From Notospermus geniculatus (lineage: Eukaryota; Nemertea; Pilidiophora; Heteronemertea; Lineidae): a stretch of 64,000 nucleotides of DNA. The DNA lies in NCBI GenBank assembly GCA_002633025.1, contig NMRB01000381.1, forward strand, positions 295,336 to 359,335, written 5' to 3'. The notes under the pieces are model-generated. The model was not told where the DNA came from, searched no databases, and was given only the letters and a program-made list of their open reading frames with translations. A program made the position numbers and the translations under genes. The stretch's first letter is position 1. The number at the start of each line of letters is the position of its first letter. This document shows positions 12,418 through 25,336 of this stretch, in pieces.

Positions 12418-12907
12418 TATGAATTATTGAAAAATGATTTTGGTAAATTGGTTCTCAGCCATTAAGGTGTGAAAGGAAAGAATGTCCCCAGGAAAAACTG
12501 TCCCAGGAACAAAAGATCCTATTGTTACATTCTAATCTCTGGTGATTGGTTTCTATATAGCCATGCACCTTAATCCGTCATTGAACAATAGAAGCGGACA
12601 CTTTTTACAGGGGGACATTCTTTACTGTTACACCGGCACCGAAAATGGAATTTATCAGACTCCAGAAGTGAATCGCTTCATATACTCTCAAAAACCATTT
12701 GTGACATAGAAGATCGGATGCCGAGTCCGACCTCAGTCAGGTCAGGTAGGCTACTGATATCTAACTTCATTGATAACACCAACACAGGATGACGTGTTCA
12801 ACCGCAAAGCTCGCCCCAGTGGATCGTGGCCGAAAGTGCATCATTGTACTGACGTATTCGATCGCTAATTAGAGTCCTCGTTCTCTAGGGATCGCCAAGA
12901 GTAACCA
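12418..12907. repeat. left copy of a duplicated segment bordering the N gap
   Basis: It begins tatgaattattgaaaaatg and ends gatcgccaagagtaacca at the first N. The same segment restarts directly after the Ns at 13034 and runs to 13508. Substitutions are few, and two insertions, one in each copy, account for the structural differences. This is best read as the two alleles of one locus placed side by side. Confidence 0.8.
12461..12632. mobile_element. MITE present only in the left copy
   Basis: A segment of about 170 bp bounded by imperfect inverted repeats (left gtgtgaaaggaaagaatgtc, right with gacattctttactgttacac). The matching point of the right copy (near 13080) has only three bases, so that copy carries the empty or excised site. 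Confidence 0.65.
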
Positions 12908-13033
12908 NNNNNNNNNNNNNNNNNNNNNNNNNNNNNNNNNNNNNNNNNNNNNNNNNNNNNNNNNNNNNNNNNNNNNNNNNNNNNNNNNNNNNNNNNNNNN
13001 NNNNNNNNNNNNNNNNNNNNNNNNNNNNNNNNN
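12908..13033. other. assembly gap (126 N)
   Basis: An unbroken run of N. Since the sequence on its right repeats that on its left, the gap may be of zero or negative true length. Confidence 0.95.
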
Positions 13034-13508
13034 TATGAATTATTGAAAAATGATTTTGGTGAAGTGGTTCTTAGCCGTTCCGGCACCGAAAACGGAGTTT
13101 ATCAGACTCCAGAAGTGGATCCCCTTTTGAAAATCTTCATTTTACCATGGTAATTTCGCACGGATAAGGACAGTTTACTATGGTATAAGTGGCTTTCACC
13201 ATGGTAAACCTTCTTTTACCGTGAAAAATTACCATTCACCATGGTATTAAATGGAAAATATTTTTTATAAAGGTCGCTTCATATACTCTCAAAAACCATT
13301 TGTGACATAGAAGATCGCATGCCGAGTCCGACCTCAGTCAGGTCAGGTAGGCTACTGATATCTAACTTCATTGATAACACCAACACAGGATGACGTGTTC
13401 AACCGCAAAGCTCGCCCCAGTGGATCGTGGCCGAAAGTGCATCATTGTACTGACGTATTCGATCGCTAATTAGAGTCCTCGTTCTCTAGGGATCGCCAAG
13501 AGTAACCA
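13034..13508. repeat. right copy of the duplicated segment bordering the N gap
   Basis: Aligns with 12418-12907. It lacks the 12461-12632 insertion but has its own insertion at 13121-13274. After 13508 the sequence continues as single copy. Confidence 0.8.
13121..13274. mobile_element. CCATGG-rich insertion present only in the right copy
   Basis: About 154 bp with imperfect inverted ends (ccccttttgaaaatcttc against the last bases aaatattttttataaagg) and repeated accatggtaa-type palindromes (near 13143, 13168, 13188, 13238). The left copy has the uninterrupted site (gtgaatcgcttc). It is probably a small non-autonomous transposon. Confidence 0.6.
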
Positions 13509-16500
13509 ACGGGCGTTGACCCGGGATTTCTTGGTCACGAACATCTCGGGTCAGACACCTAGATCGTGTCATCGTAATCAGAGTCTATCACAAGCACTCC
13601 AGTATCATAAGGTTTAATTGTGTTGGGACCCACCTTGAGGACGGAGAATATTACCACTTGAGAAATCCCTTGAATAACTACATGTAGGGCTGAGTGCAGT
13701 GTAAGATGGGGACAGGGGCGAAAAAGAAGGAGAAGCAAAGATATTTCACCTCCATTAGATGTTCTGTGGAGATGCCTTTCTATAATTGACAGTAATTGAC
13801 ATCCAATTAATTTTGCATCAACATCGACGGCGTGACTGACGGTATTCAGGGCATGCCCGTTTTGGAACAGTGCTCATGCCTGGCAGCCGAGCTTATCCAT
13901 CACCTTGCTTTAAACCGAATCTAACTTCTTGAATAGGGAATGGAAGGAGCCAACTTCGTATGAATTTAATGGGCAGTGACAAACGTAGGCGAAGAGGATA
14001 GAGTTATGCAAATGTTGTCCTTAAAAATTCCGTTAACGATGGCAAAACTGACACAATCTGACATTTCCACAGTTCGATGTGAATTCATTTGAGAGTCAAT
14101 CATTTCACAACCGTGTCAGGTTCGACAATAAAAGTGTTAAATTCAAACTAGCAAACCAAATGCGTAACGAAATCTGACCTGGAGGATTGCATTTTCTTCA
14201 ACAACAGCCGGATTGACTTTATATTCAGCCTCCCCTCTGAACAATCGCTAAATTAACTTTTTGTTGTTAGAGGATTCCGGTCATTTTTAAGAAGGCAGTT
14301 CGGCATGCATCGAAACGTTCTTGGTTTAGCTTGCTCAGTGCACTCTTCGGACCAAAAAGTGTCCTTTTCTTCTGAACGGCGCTGAATAAAATCTCAACAT
14401 GACAACATCCCAACTTAAAATATGCAAATTGCACATAAAATATGTTCCGTGAGCGTTTCAAATAAAGAACAACTACAAAATTATTGCACCGATTTATCAC
14501 ATGTTATCTGGCAACGTCAGCCTTCCCAACAAGAATTCGAAGATGACCCGGATGTACGAATGGGCGTTTGAAGGGTTGACGCCATTTCTCCAGTATAGTC
14601 GTCGTCGGGTCATCCTCGCACCCAGGGTCTTCACAACCGCTCCCCTCCTCCCACTTGGTTCTGACCGTAAATGACATGAGATTCTCAGGGTGGGTCACTT
14701 CAGGACGTACATTGTATTTCCATTGATGAGTAACAAACAAAGAACTTTGACAACGAACTTCCAAATCGCTGTCCATTGAATGCTTTTCTCCACAATATAC
14801 CAATTCCAATACAGTCAACGCTGCCGAATTGCCGTTAAAGCAAAACTACATAAATGTATTTCTATTCTTGTTTACCGGCCCGATGAAAATCACTTACAAA
14901 ACCGCCAACAAATAGAAATTGTGAAATGATAATTCATCAAACTGATAATGTGGCCGGTAATGTCCACTGAATTTCCATGAAATGTTGTTGTAACTGTTTG
15001 GCATAAATCATAACTGCTTCAGTCATTTGGATAATATCATACCAGTCCATGTTTTAGACCTCACCTCAGCTGTTTGTCAACATTCAACATGAAATTACTC
15101 TCTGTGATTACCTTGACCGAGGTTTAAGCAGTTGCTTTGGAGGTTTGCTACGTCATCGATGATCAGCTGGGCTTCCCCTTGTGCTGGGACGTTTCCGGTT
15201 TAAAATTATTATTTCAGGAGTGCAAGACGACAGTCCTCATGTAAACAGCGACAAACTTTCGTGAGAACAACCTCGACTATATCGTTGAGTTCTGTCATTT
15301 GCGGCTCAGCGTTGCTGGTTTCTTTGACATCGACATCTGTCTGTTGCAGAGAAAAATCCCGTACACCAACTTCAGTTCCCTACTTAAGCTCCTTAAAAAA
15401 TAAACAACTGTGTATCTCCCACCCCGAAAAGGCTTGCCGCAAAACTTTCGGAGTGAAGAAGTATCCGTAACCATGTTTGAGATCCACCCACGCACGCCAA
15501 CATCAAACGTTGAGCGTTGTCACAGTTCTAACAGTGAATAAACGATACTGCTCACATTCCCGTTAAGATAATGGCTTGAGTTAAGACAAGTGATGACTTT
15601 GACATCCTTCTGTTCTGTATTCGGTTAGCAATGTTTGGTTTTGTCACCAAAACCATCGGACAAGTTGTTTGCCTGTCGGGGAGAATGATGGTGTTAGGAT
15701 GGGCTGGCTGGCTTTTGGAAACGCAGGTTCGGTTTTTTATAGTAAGAATCTGGGTGGGTGTGAGGAAAGTTGACTGGTAGACATTAAGGAGAAGGTGAGA
15801 TAAACCCAACGTGGAATCATTGAAAAACGATGCGCATGCCGATTACTGAAAAATGTTGAAATTAGATTTTTGGAGAGAAAAAAAATCACATTTTGCCTCA
15901 GTCTAGATGTAGGCCTATGGAGACAAGCCAACACACTCGATGGTGATATTAGCAGATTTTCCTAAAAGTAGGTACATGTACCTGTAAGGGAAGATGTGAA
16001 GAAGTGTACAGTGATTTTTTTTCGGATTACATGTACTACCATCACCCACTTAAATTTCCTGAGCTTTTCCTCATCAGACGAATGGCAAAATGAGTAGAGT
16101 TTCAACGTACAACATGCCAGCCGTGCATTCGCAACTACATGTAGGGCGGCTGTTATTGAACGATGTTGTTTTTAGTCGGGTCAATAGGTTTATTTAGAGA
16201 CATAAACCAATGTGGAATCATTGAAAAATAATGTTGCGCGCCAATAATTGAATCATTTCTTTCGATACCAAACCATGATTTGCATTTGGCTGCGGCTTGC
16301 CGTCGCAGATAACGATAATTTAGAAAGTACTATGGAAATCGTCTGCAATAATCATCACCATATTTCGTTTAGTCAGAGTATATCTTAGAATGATGGCGTT
16401 ATGGAACGTTTAGGGTGATTTATCTGTCGCTGATGGTTCAATCAAAACGGCGCAAAGGGAGACAGTATATAAAGTAGATGTATTTTTCTGGTGAGAACGT

Positions 16501-17504
16501 GTGGCCGCATAAGTATGTGACTGAAAATGTGACTGTCTAATATCTTAAGGAAGACTGGGCAACATCGTATACAGTGGTGAGGCTCGGCCCAGCGATTATA
16601 TTCATGTCAAAACAAAGATCCGTAGAGCGCCTGTCGTCCATTATCCGATCGGTTGTGAAAAACGCGTTGATTGGTTGAATAAAACATCTATTGCTCTTTT
16701 GTCGAATTGAGTGTCCAATCAACGCATTGCTTTGCGGTCGATCACGTGATACGTGTAATTTACCATAGGTGCAACCGATCTCAGTATTCGGTCCTAGCGG
16801 CGAGATCGGGAACCAATCTAACATCGATCCATTTTGTCGTAGCCTCATCCTCATCCCGTAAAACCGAATAAGGCCTCTCAAAGGTCTGAGATTTATTCTA
16901 GATATTTTGCTATGAATGCAGGCGTCTTCCTGGAAGTACACTCATGGTACCATAAGCAATAATACAGGTATCATGTTGGGTCGTTATCCCTTGATTCAAC
17001 GGCCACTGCGGGGCTGGTTTTCTTGGCCTCCCTCCAAAAGGCATCAATAGGTCGAGTTTATGTCCCAATAGATGCTATCCCATCCATTCTAAACTACCTC
17101 TCACTGTACAGAAGGAGAATGATCCGATCGACGCCGGGGACGTACGCAAAGGGGAGTCGTAATGATGACGGTCGCTCCAATATATGAAACTGGAAAGCAG
17201 GAATATGTCGTGAAGGATGGGGAACAGCCGTGATGTCGTGCAGATGTCGTTATCTGATATCAGGCGAATGTACTTTTCGCAGTAGAAAATGCCATAAAAT
17301 GTGCATTATTGCATCGATGGATAAAACGAATTGATTTGAGTCGTATTGTTATTGGATTAATGGGATCATATCAGCGTTGAGAGCAGTGATTGTACAAGTA
17401 CAATGCATGTACATGCACGGGTGGAGGCCTGCATGCACGGATGGTGGCCTGTATGCACGTCAGGCCCCTATTTTGAATTCGGGGAAGTGCGGCCTGTAGT
17501 CAGC
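13509..17504. other. long non-coding tract
   Basis: No exon with a recognisable product. A 104-residue minus-strand frame at 14504-14818 is the most protein-like (Cys and acidic rich) but has no family signature. A degenerate repeat pair (about 15803-15855 and 16198-16252) shares gtggaatcattgaaaaa followed by alternating CG-rich words. Confidence 0.35.
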
Positions 17505-17792
17505 AGGGGCGGATCCACGATTTTGGAAAAGAGGGGGCGCACTGTGCTAGAAACATTAGGTCGTATTCATAAAGCGGTTCTATGGTTGGAACCGTCTTCG
17601 GCCGGTTTCAGGTATAGTGGTTGACGATACTTGGAACCGCCCTAAGACGGTTCTAAAGATAGAACTGCTTTATGAATACGACCCATTGAAATCTGCGGTG
17701 AATTTCAATGATTTGCTCCAAATTTCAGAATTGCACGGTCAATTTTACAGATTTGATGGCCGAAAGGGGGGGCGCCCCCCGGATCCGCGCCT
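17505..17792. mobile_element. outer repeat with ggcggatcc ends, hosting a nested MITE
   Basis: The left end aggggcggatccacg and right end ggatccgcgcctgg are in inverted orientation. Subterminal gaaaagagggggcgc and gaaaggggggggcgcc-like tracts are seen on the two sides. The inner MITE at 17558-17684 splits it. Confidence 0.55.
17558..17684. mobile_element. 127-bp palindromic MITE (gggtcgtattcataaag family), copy A
   Basis: Nearly the whole element is an inverted repeat: ggtcgtattcataaagcgg on the left and tttatgaatacgaccc on the right, with an inner ggttc/gaacc stem. The copy at 41670-41796 has the same length and plan, and a half copy is at 55331-55410. Confidence 0.85.
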
Positions 17793-18421
17793 GGTCGGAG
17801 AGCCATCGGCTGAACTCGGATCCGATCCTTTGAGGGCTCACCACGTAATCACAAGCTGAGACTTGCCGTAGCCAGGTTGAGCCACGGATCATGGCTCAGC
17901 GACACATTTTCCCGACCGGAATGGGCAAAACGCGTGTAACGATTTTCAGAGAAAATGAGAGAAATGCAGAGATCATACCATTTTTTGTTTTTCCATTTTA
18001 ATGGGCGATTGGATTTGATAGTATCCTGTTGGTCCATGTCCCAGCAACCAATGATGCTGTTTGTAACCGCCAATCTAGGATTACGGAAAGCCTGGGATCC
18101 TTAGGAAATGAGCCAAGGTGCCGAGGAAGACTCCATGACTAATTCGTTACAAAGCATGACCAATTTGTCATGACAGAGGCCCGGCTAAACTCCGAGGCAC
18201 GGGGGTAATGGACTGATCGGTCACTGCTTGTATCCAGGGGTCATTTACCTAAAGCCAGGAATCCACCATTACTCAATCGCCGTTAGTGGACACGCTGGAG
18301 GTGATTTCCACCATTGGTGAAGATGTGGTCAATTTCAGTGGGCAATCGGTCGGCCACCAGTATCAGTTCCGTGCGATCGTATTCAATCGCAGGTAGCAGG
18401 TTGCAACCAAAGCAAGTCGTG
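17793..18421. other. non-coding, nothing recognised
   Basis: No exon or repeat with clear ends. Confidence 0.4.
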
Positions 18422-18594
18422 GAGCTACCTGCTGAGCAAAAAGTCATTCGAGACTTTTTGCTCAGCAGATAGCTCGCGTGTGCGCGTAATTGCGGTGAGT
18501 TTTTTGCCTCGGAAAGCTCGCGTGTGCGCGTATTTTTCGGTGAGCTATCTGCTGAGCAAACGGTCTCGAATGACGTTTTGCTCAGCAGATAGCT
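18422..18594. repeat. two related hairpins in tandem
   Basis: Hairpin 1 (18422-18474) and hairpin 2 (18542-18594) are each 53 bp. Both have arms of the form gagctaNctgctgagcaaa and its complement around a 5-12 base centre containing attcg/cgaat. The loop sequence is inverted between them. The spacer carries ctcgcgtgtgcgcgta twice. It may be a composite or doubled MITE. Confidence 0.75.
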
Positions 18595-21500
18595 CCAGTG
18601 TGCGGCAGGCTTTAAGCGTTCGGATTGTCCATATAGTTTGAAAGCGAAATACTGTTTCCAGTATATTTATATGATACAATGTACAGTCATGTGGTGGGCA
18701 AAGTAAATACATTAGGATGAGGCTGAGCGGCGTATATTTTGGAAAAAGAGGCAGACGGCGGTACAACCAACTGAATAACAATGACGGGATACATAATACT
18801 CCAGCGTTATACAAATTTGCACGGCTGCTGTATGAATAATATTGCCCGTCATCGATATGGTGGTCAAATTTCTACTCCTACGGGACAAGCGATCTCGTTA
18901 GTATCTGGTCTCATTGCGGACTTTGCACGCCTGACAGCACAGATTCTCATTCATCACTGTCCCGGGTACCCACCGCAGGACAACACGGATGAAGGTTACA
19001 GTTTGACAAAGGCGAAAGAGCGATCGCGTGATCTAGCGTCCAATGGGGTTTATGTTTCCAGAGTTGGAATGATAACTTGGAAGTTTTGTTGTGGAAAACA
19101 CTGCTAATTAATTGTTCTGAAGTACATTTTGAGATGTTTTTAAAAAATATGTTGTATAACAGGATTAAATGCGACTTGCTATGTTTTACCTCTGGTTTCA
19201 TGCTGAGTTTGCAAAGATACACATGTAATTACATAATAAGTCACAAATCTGATGACTTAATGGTGCACTTACTAGGTTTTTACGTCTGTCATTCCGAGGC
19301 TTTGGCGGACATTTTGCAAACAAAAACTGGGTATTATGATTAAAAAATGCCTACATGTAGCAAGTACAAATTTGGCCTTAACTCATTTTTTCCAAAAATG
19401 TGATTTACTAGGTATTTCCATTGGACGCTAGTGATGTGTGCATGGCTTTGCGAGAGAAGGCGCCAAGCACTGCCACCAAAATGCTCAACGTCCCCATTTA
19501 AAGTTTTTAGACTTTCCTTACATTTTGAAAAAAAACATGGTTCAGTGTGACTGCTGGAGCTGTTTTAAAAAGTCCTAATGAATAACGATATTAGCAAGCT
19601 AACCAACCATGTTACCTATTTTCCGTAATCCGTATCTAAATTCAACCCGCCGGGGTTTGTTTATCCCAATCAAATTTAGTCTGTCTCCATCGAATGGATA
19701 ATTTGATTTGACACTGCTAATCTAACTCATCGATGTCGTTGTCCTCCATCGCCGGCGACGAGGCCTCACCTTACCAGGCCAGCTTCCCGACACCTCATCT
19801 GTATTCGGGCGAGGATTCATCTCCCGGACCCTGGGAAACTGAATATATCACTCTATTGCAATCATGGTGAATTCATTAGACCTTGTTTACAGCTGCTAGC
19901 TACATCCGAGTTGGGTTTGCGTCGCCGGGTACGCAATTTTAGCACCCCAAAAAGTGCCGTACCGGACGATTTTATCCGTCTGTGGTGAAATATTCATATA
20001 CCTATTTCCGATGTCTACGAAGTTTACAACTGACGAGCACACCTGTATAATGCACACAGCCTAATGCATTTACCATTAGAAATGGCTCGGTGATCGGGCT
20101 CATAGTCCCACGAGGGAGTTGGAAGGAACGGTTCGGAAACTACATACCTAACACATCAAAGTGGCGAAGTTTTGGTTGTGGGCCGGTTGATCATGAAGTT
20201 GATCAGGGTTTGTGGAAACATCACTAATTTACCACTGGTGTTGCGCCATACTCTGCTTGAATTTTATGTTTCGAGAACGAAAAACGAAGAAAATTGTTGA
20301 ATAGATGGATTACATCGAAAATTGAAGATTTGCCATTTCACGCAAGGTGTTTTTTTCGAAGAATTATTGCTGACGACAAAACTTGAGATTCCAGACATCC
20401 CAAGTTGCGCATGCCCAGGAACATAAATCGATGTTCTGACATGGTGCTGTCCAGGGTTGTATTTTGGTTTTTCTTCATCTAGATTACTTTATACTCAACT
20501 GGCAATTTATTCCGGGAAGCCTCGCTGGATCCTGGGATGATTAAATCAGTGCAGCTAAACTCAAAAATAACATCGTAGTTGATGATGTTATAGAGGATTT
20601 ATTTGAGCTTCAAATAATCAATGGTGAAAATCTTGTTTCTTGTTGATGATCGCCAAGCTGCCATGCTCTCGCATGTAAACAGTTTGAATTCAGATGAATT
20701 ATAATCTGTTTCTTCTCAATCTCCTATCATGAACATTGACAAAATTCGTTCCATTTTTAAAGGTCTTTGTACACTTTTCCAACTTTACAGTTACAACACC
20801 ATATTCGACAAATGTTGGAAGAATATTGAACCATGAAAAGGCGAGAATGACTGAATCCGTGGTCTGGCTTTTCCCAAAGAGTAATATAGGCGACCAAACG
20901 TACAGCAACAACCAATGACTTCTAGAGTTCTGACTAGTCATGGCATCCTAATATAACCCAGAACCTGCTCTATTCACCGCAGGCAAACGCCATAAAGAAG
21001 CAATATTGGTCAAAAACACAAAACGCATAAAACCGATGGCAACCTGCGCTATAGGGAATAAAACCGCCCACCAGTTGATGGAAGCGATATAAATGACGTT
21101 ATTTTTCGCCAATACGCGACGGTTTTTGTTAGGAATAATCCTCGATCAACTAAATATCACCGTTGTTACAACATGTCAACCCCAGGCGTAAACGGTCTGC
21201 TATTTTTATTCCGAAACCTCCGTTCCCGACTTGCACCTGTGACGTCATTGTGCCGTGTGGGGAACCTCTCAGTTTCAATTGTTTGGTCTGATATTGTTGT
21301 TCCCGGAGGCGGTGGATTCCCGCGGGATACCCCTTCAGATTTGCATTCAGCAGGTGATTACTGTTCGATAACCCCGTATCCAATCCAACCTGTGTCATCG
21401 CAAATTCCGATGACGTTGCTGTCAATTTCCGGCCACTTGTCCGGTGCGTGTGCATAGGAGAGTCTGCGGTAAAATGCTTTGGGACACCCTGTAGAATGAC

Positions 21501-22792
21501 ACTTTAATATTCTATCGATTTACTTGGTTCTATCCGTTTCTTTATAGATAACAAACGACATTGGTATCAGGCGCAGATATCGAGCGTTGATGTATCACCC
21601 AACGACTTGTCAACACCTTATCAAGCGAAAGAACATTTACCATTCCACAGAGCCGAGCGTTCCGCCTGCCAATCGCACCAGACTAACAGTTTTTACATAC
21701 CCCTTGGGTAAACGCGCAGCAAAAGTACACTGAAAGAACTTAAAGTGACTCGCATCGAGATTTGAAGCAAAATCGATATTATTATCGACGAACATAAAAT
21801 AGTGGCCCGAAAAGAATATTTGTCACGAATCTGTATTAATATGGTTCAGTAGAAGTTGTCGATAAAAGTGTGAGATATCCTTCGAAAGAGGAAGGTTGCT
21901 AAAAGTGAAGCGAATCTTGCGCTAAAAGTATAGTACATGTACTTAGAAATGCCACTGCTATAGACAAACAGAAAAACATCTTCTATGGTCTCACCGCAGA
22001 TTGTTTTTAAAGGTCACCCATAACCACGACGGGCGTCCATGTAAAAGAAGGTGAAATCTTGATGTATGTCACGTACCACATATTTCCTAATAATGACAAA
22101 AATTGCAATGGATTGATTTGCATGTCATTCGTTTCGGAGCGAATGACATCGAAACGTATTTGACAAATTGGAAACATATTCAAGCAATTTTATACATCGG
22201 TCTGTCACGATTTCATAAAAAATATTTTGGTACTATCGAAAAACAGTTTTTTCCTGCAGCTATACGAATTATTCTAACCCATGTGTGGCGGACGTAGAAG
22301 ATTCAATTACAAAGGTTGCTTTTTGCGCGTTCCTGTCAAACGGTAAATCGCCCGGAAGTCGAGACGCCTCGTAACACATCCCATGAATGTCAATGAAATG
22401 TCAAGTAAAAACCGGGCACGTTCCTCTCCGGCTCAGTGCGTACAAGTACCAGTTTTATCTGGTGTAGTGCTTTATCAATGCGTCGCAAATTATTTCCCCG
22501 ACACTTTGACATTTCGTCTTCTCATTGACCGTTCTTGATTAATCCATAGATTTTCTCTCTTTTCATGACAGGCACATTCTTGTCTGCGTCCGTAGACGTA
22601 AGAAAACGTTGACGATTTCACATATCGCCTGAGTTTACTTACGAAGGGATTGTTCATTACCATTACTCCCACGCCTTAAGAATATTTCATTTTTACCCCT
22701 CAGACCAACTAGGGCTGGGGTGTTGTCATCATGCAGGACGCCAGTCTATCTGTCCACCAGTCGGTCGGTCCGTCTGTCTCTCCTTCCACAAT

Positions 22793-22823
22793 TTGAAATC
22801 AGCAGCCGAAAGGACCGTGACAA
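22793..22823 (+). repeat. 31-bp dispersed repeat, copy 1
   Basis: Contains tgaaatcagcagccgaaagg and differs from the copy at 25105-25135 at one base (accgtgac against accgcgac). It lies about 2.3 kb upstream of that copy. Confidence 0.7.
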
Positions 22824-25104
22824 GGACTAACAGACGTCCTTGAATCGCCCAAAGAGTTTTTGCTTTTTTTGCTCTGTGTGTTAGTAGTTGGTTTATTACT
22901 TACTCAATAATTGAGATGTTAAAATACATCCTACTTTATCCCACCTAATCATGTTATTTTAATTTCTCTTTGCAGAAAACCAAGGAGAGTTGACGCCCTG
23001 CGAGTCCATCACCTGTTGCACCACGCATCAATTGCTTGTCAAGTCGACTTAAATTTCTCATCACTGTTGCCCAAAATGACCGCATGATTGCCCAGGACAA
23101 CTCCGAAGTGACCACTATCACTGCCTCGGTGACAGTTCGATATACAACACGAATCGACTTGACACAACACGCGTCGGCAAAAACCTCCGTCCTATTGTGA
23201 TCACATTTTCCAAGCTGCTTCCCGTTGCCGACGGCAATTCTGAATGTCACTGGCTTTGACGAGATTTCTTTCGCAAGCCGACCAGAGGCCTGTGGAACAG
23301 TATTTGACATGGTACGCATCGTGGGCACGAAATCCTAATACCCCGCGGCCTGTCTGGAGACTTGTCAGATGTGACAGCTCTACGACGAGGAGGAATAATT
23401 TGATGTGTTGCTCATTGATCCGTATGGCTGTGATGGCATCACAATCCGATGTCTAATCGCTTCCAAAGGCCAGTGTTTCGCTGCTAGGATGCAAGTGGCG
23501 CAGAGATACCAATATTCTAACTGATTACCAACGGCAGGGTGAATCGACTTTGTCATTCCCTTTGCCTTCAGTCTATAGCTCTCGGGGGACACACGTGAAA
23601 AGCCACCGGGAGTAACCCGAAATCGAATTGTACGAAAAGTCGAAGCTGATCTGCTCGTCACACGTCAAAGCTCGTTCGTCAAAGGTAGGCTCGTGGTATT
23701 AACCCGAGATCACAGCGATCGGAATCTGTCTCAGAGACTGGCTAAGAACAAATCCTTATTGATGTTATCAAGGTGACAGGCGCGTGGGAGGCTCTTACCG
23801 TGTGTTCCAGACATGATTGTATCTAGGAAGGTATTTCAGTCTTTGAGGTAAAAACGTGTGAAATTTGGCTGCTCATATCGTGTTGCCCGATTGGTGATTG
23901 ATAAAACACTGCGCAATAAAAACATTGCTGCTTCGATGAATGGAATTTACGACGCTAGTCAAGCGAGCGGGCAAATTTAACCACCCGCTGTATTCGTATC
24001 GACAAGTTGTGAAAAATTGCTGACGTCAGCATATTCGTACTTGTACCAGCATACGCCGGAAGTGAAAGCATTGGTATCGTGTTCTACTTCTGTTTCCTAG
24101 AGAACAGAATCGCTGGACGCCTCTGCAACTACTCCCAACAGGGGCTTCCGAGTGTGTCCGTTCATTTCACTTGAAAGCGTTCATTTCCGCGAAGCTCCTC
24201 TGAGGAGTTATTAGTACACTGTTGCTGGTGTTGACAAAGAATTAATGGACAACAACAACTCTTTGATTCTAACAGTAGAGAAAGTGTTCTTGGTAAGGAA
24301 GTCGGGTCCATTATGACCAACCCTATTAACATCAGTATCGACGATATGTTCATGTACCTACAACAGCAATATTAACCTGCGCCACTACTACACGTATCTC
24401 CGCCGACAATTATTGACAAATACATTTCTACCAATTAGTTCCCCCGCACTGGATAACCGAGGGATTGCGTTTGTCCCTTGGAATTTGGTTTGTATTAGAT
24501 AAAGCGTTATCATTGTGACTAATAAGAAAAATATTGCTTTAAGGGTCAATTAATTGCAAGGCAGATAAGACACTTTATGACTGCACTGTGCTTTAGACAT
24601 CGATTCGTATCCAGTTTGTGATTTTACGAGTTTTTTTTCTAGATTTGTAACAATTGATATTATTCTACAGTCGATTGTGAACCCGGTGAAGATTCGAGAT
24701 ATCTCGACGCAACATGTTTTGCCTGACATAATTCCCAAGACTCGTCGTTCTACTGTCCACATTTTGTTGACACATCTGAGACGAGTTTGCTTCAGGTGTC
24801 TGCTTCTCTGATTAAATCACCTGCAGTTTCGTTGTCGCATTTGAATTAAGGCACGTATTCAGAGGAATTTCCACAACGGAGAAAAAGTGAGACCGTACAT
24901 GTACAAGTATTTACTGAGAATATAAATTAGCGTTACTGTAGATTCATGGAAGTAAATTATCCTGGGCGCAAAAAGGGAGAGGCATTCGAGGACAGTGCAT
25001 ACAAATTGGACATGATTGCTTGTGAATACCCCAGTCGTGTCTCGAGTGTGGTTACCTAGGGTAGTTGACCGAACCACTTGTTTGTCAGCGGTAAGTACGC
25101 TAGA

Positions 25105-25135
25105 TTGAAATCAGCAGCCGAAAGGACCGCGACAA
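25105..25135 (+). repeat. 31-bp dispersed repeat, copy 2, near the GTPase gene
   Basis: Second occurrence of the 22793-22823 word. It lies 10-15 bp after a gtaagt donor and about 200 bp before the GTPase ATG. Confidence 0.7.
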
Positions 25136-25336
25136 ATAACTTAATTAATCGCCTTGGTCGTGTACAGGGAAGCATAGACTCTCTCTACCGCATTGGTAAT
25201 CCTCGCTTCAGCTATTACTGGAACCGAAGGCTTATTTACCAAAGACTTCAACATTTGTTTAGTGTTTATCGAATTACTCGCCGGGTTCGTGGTGAATTTG
25301 TCTCAACTGCGTCGTGGGGTTTGGTACACCGTCGGA

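Larger units (their letters stand above)
18595..25336. other. long non-coding tract upstream of the GTPase gene
   Basis: No recognisable coding exon was found despite several 60-125 residue frames on both strands. A 31-bp word occurs at 22793-22823 and again at 25105-25135. A good splice donor (cagcg|gtaagtac) lies at 25090/25091, just before the second occurrence, and could end a 5' untranslated exon of the GTPase gene. Confidence 0.35.

Noticed and set aside
12865-13086. Minus-strand frame spanning the N gap
   Set aside because: It is open only because Ns cannot encode stops.
16537-16941. 134-codon minus-strand frame
   Set aside because: No recognisable domain or supporting splice signals, and its composition looks like chance.
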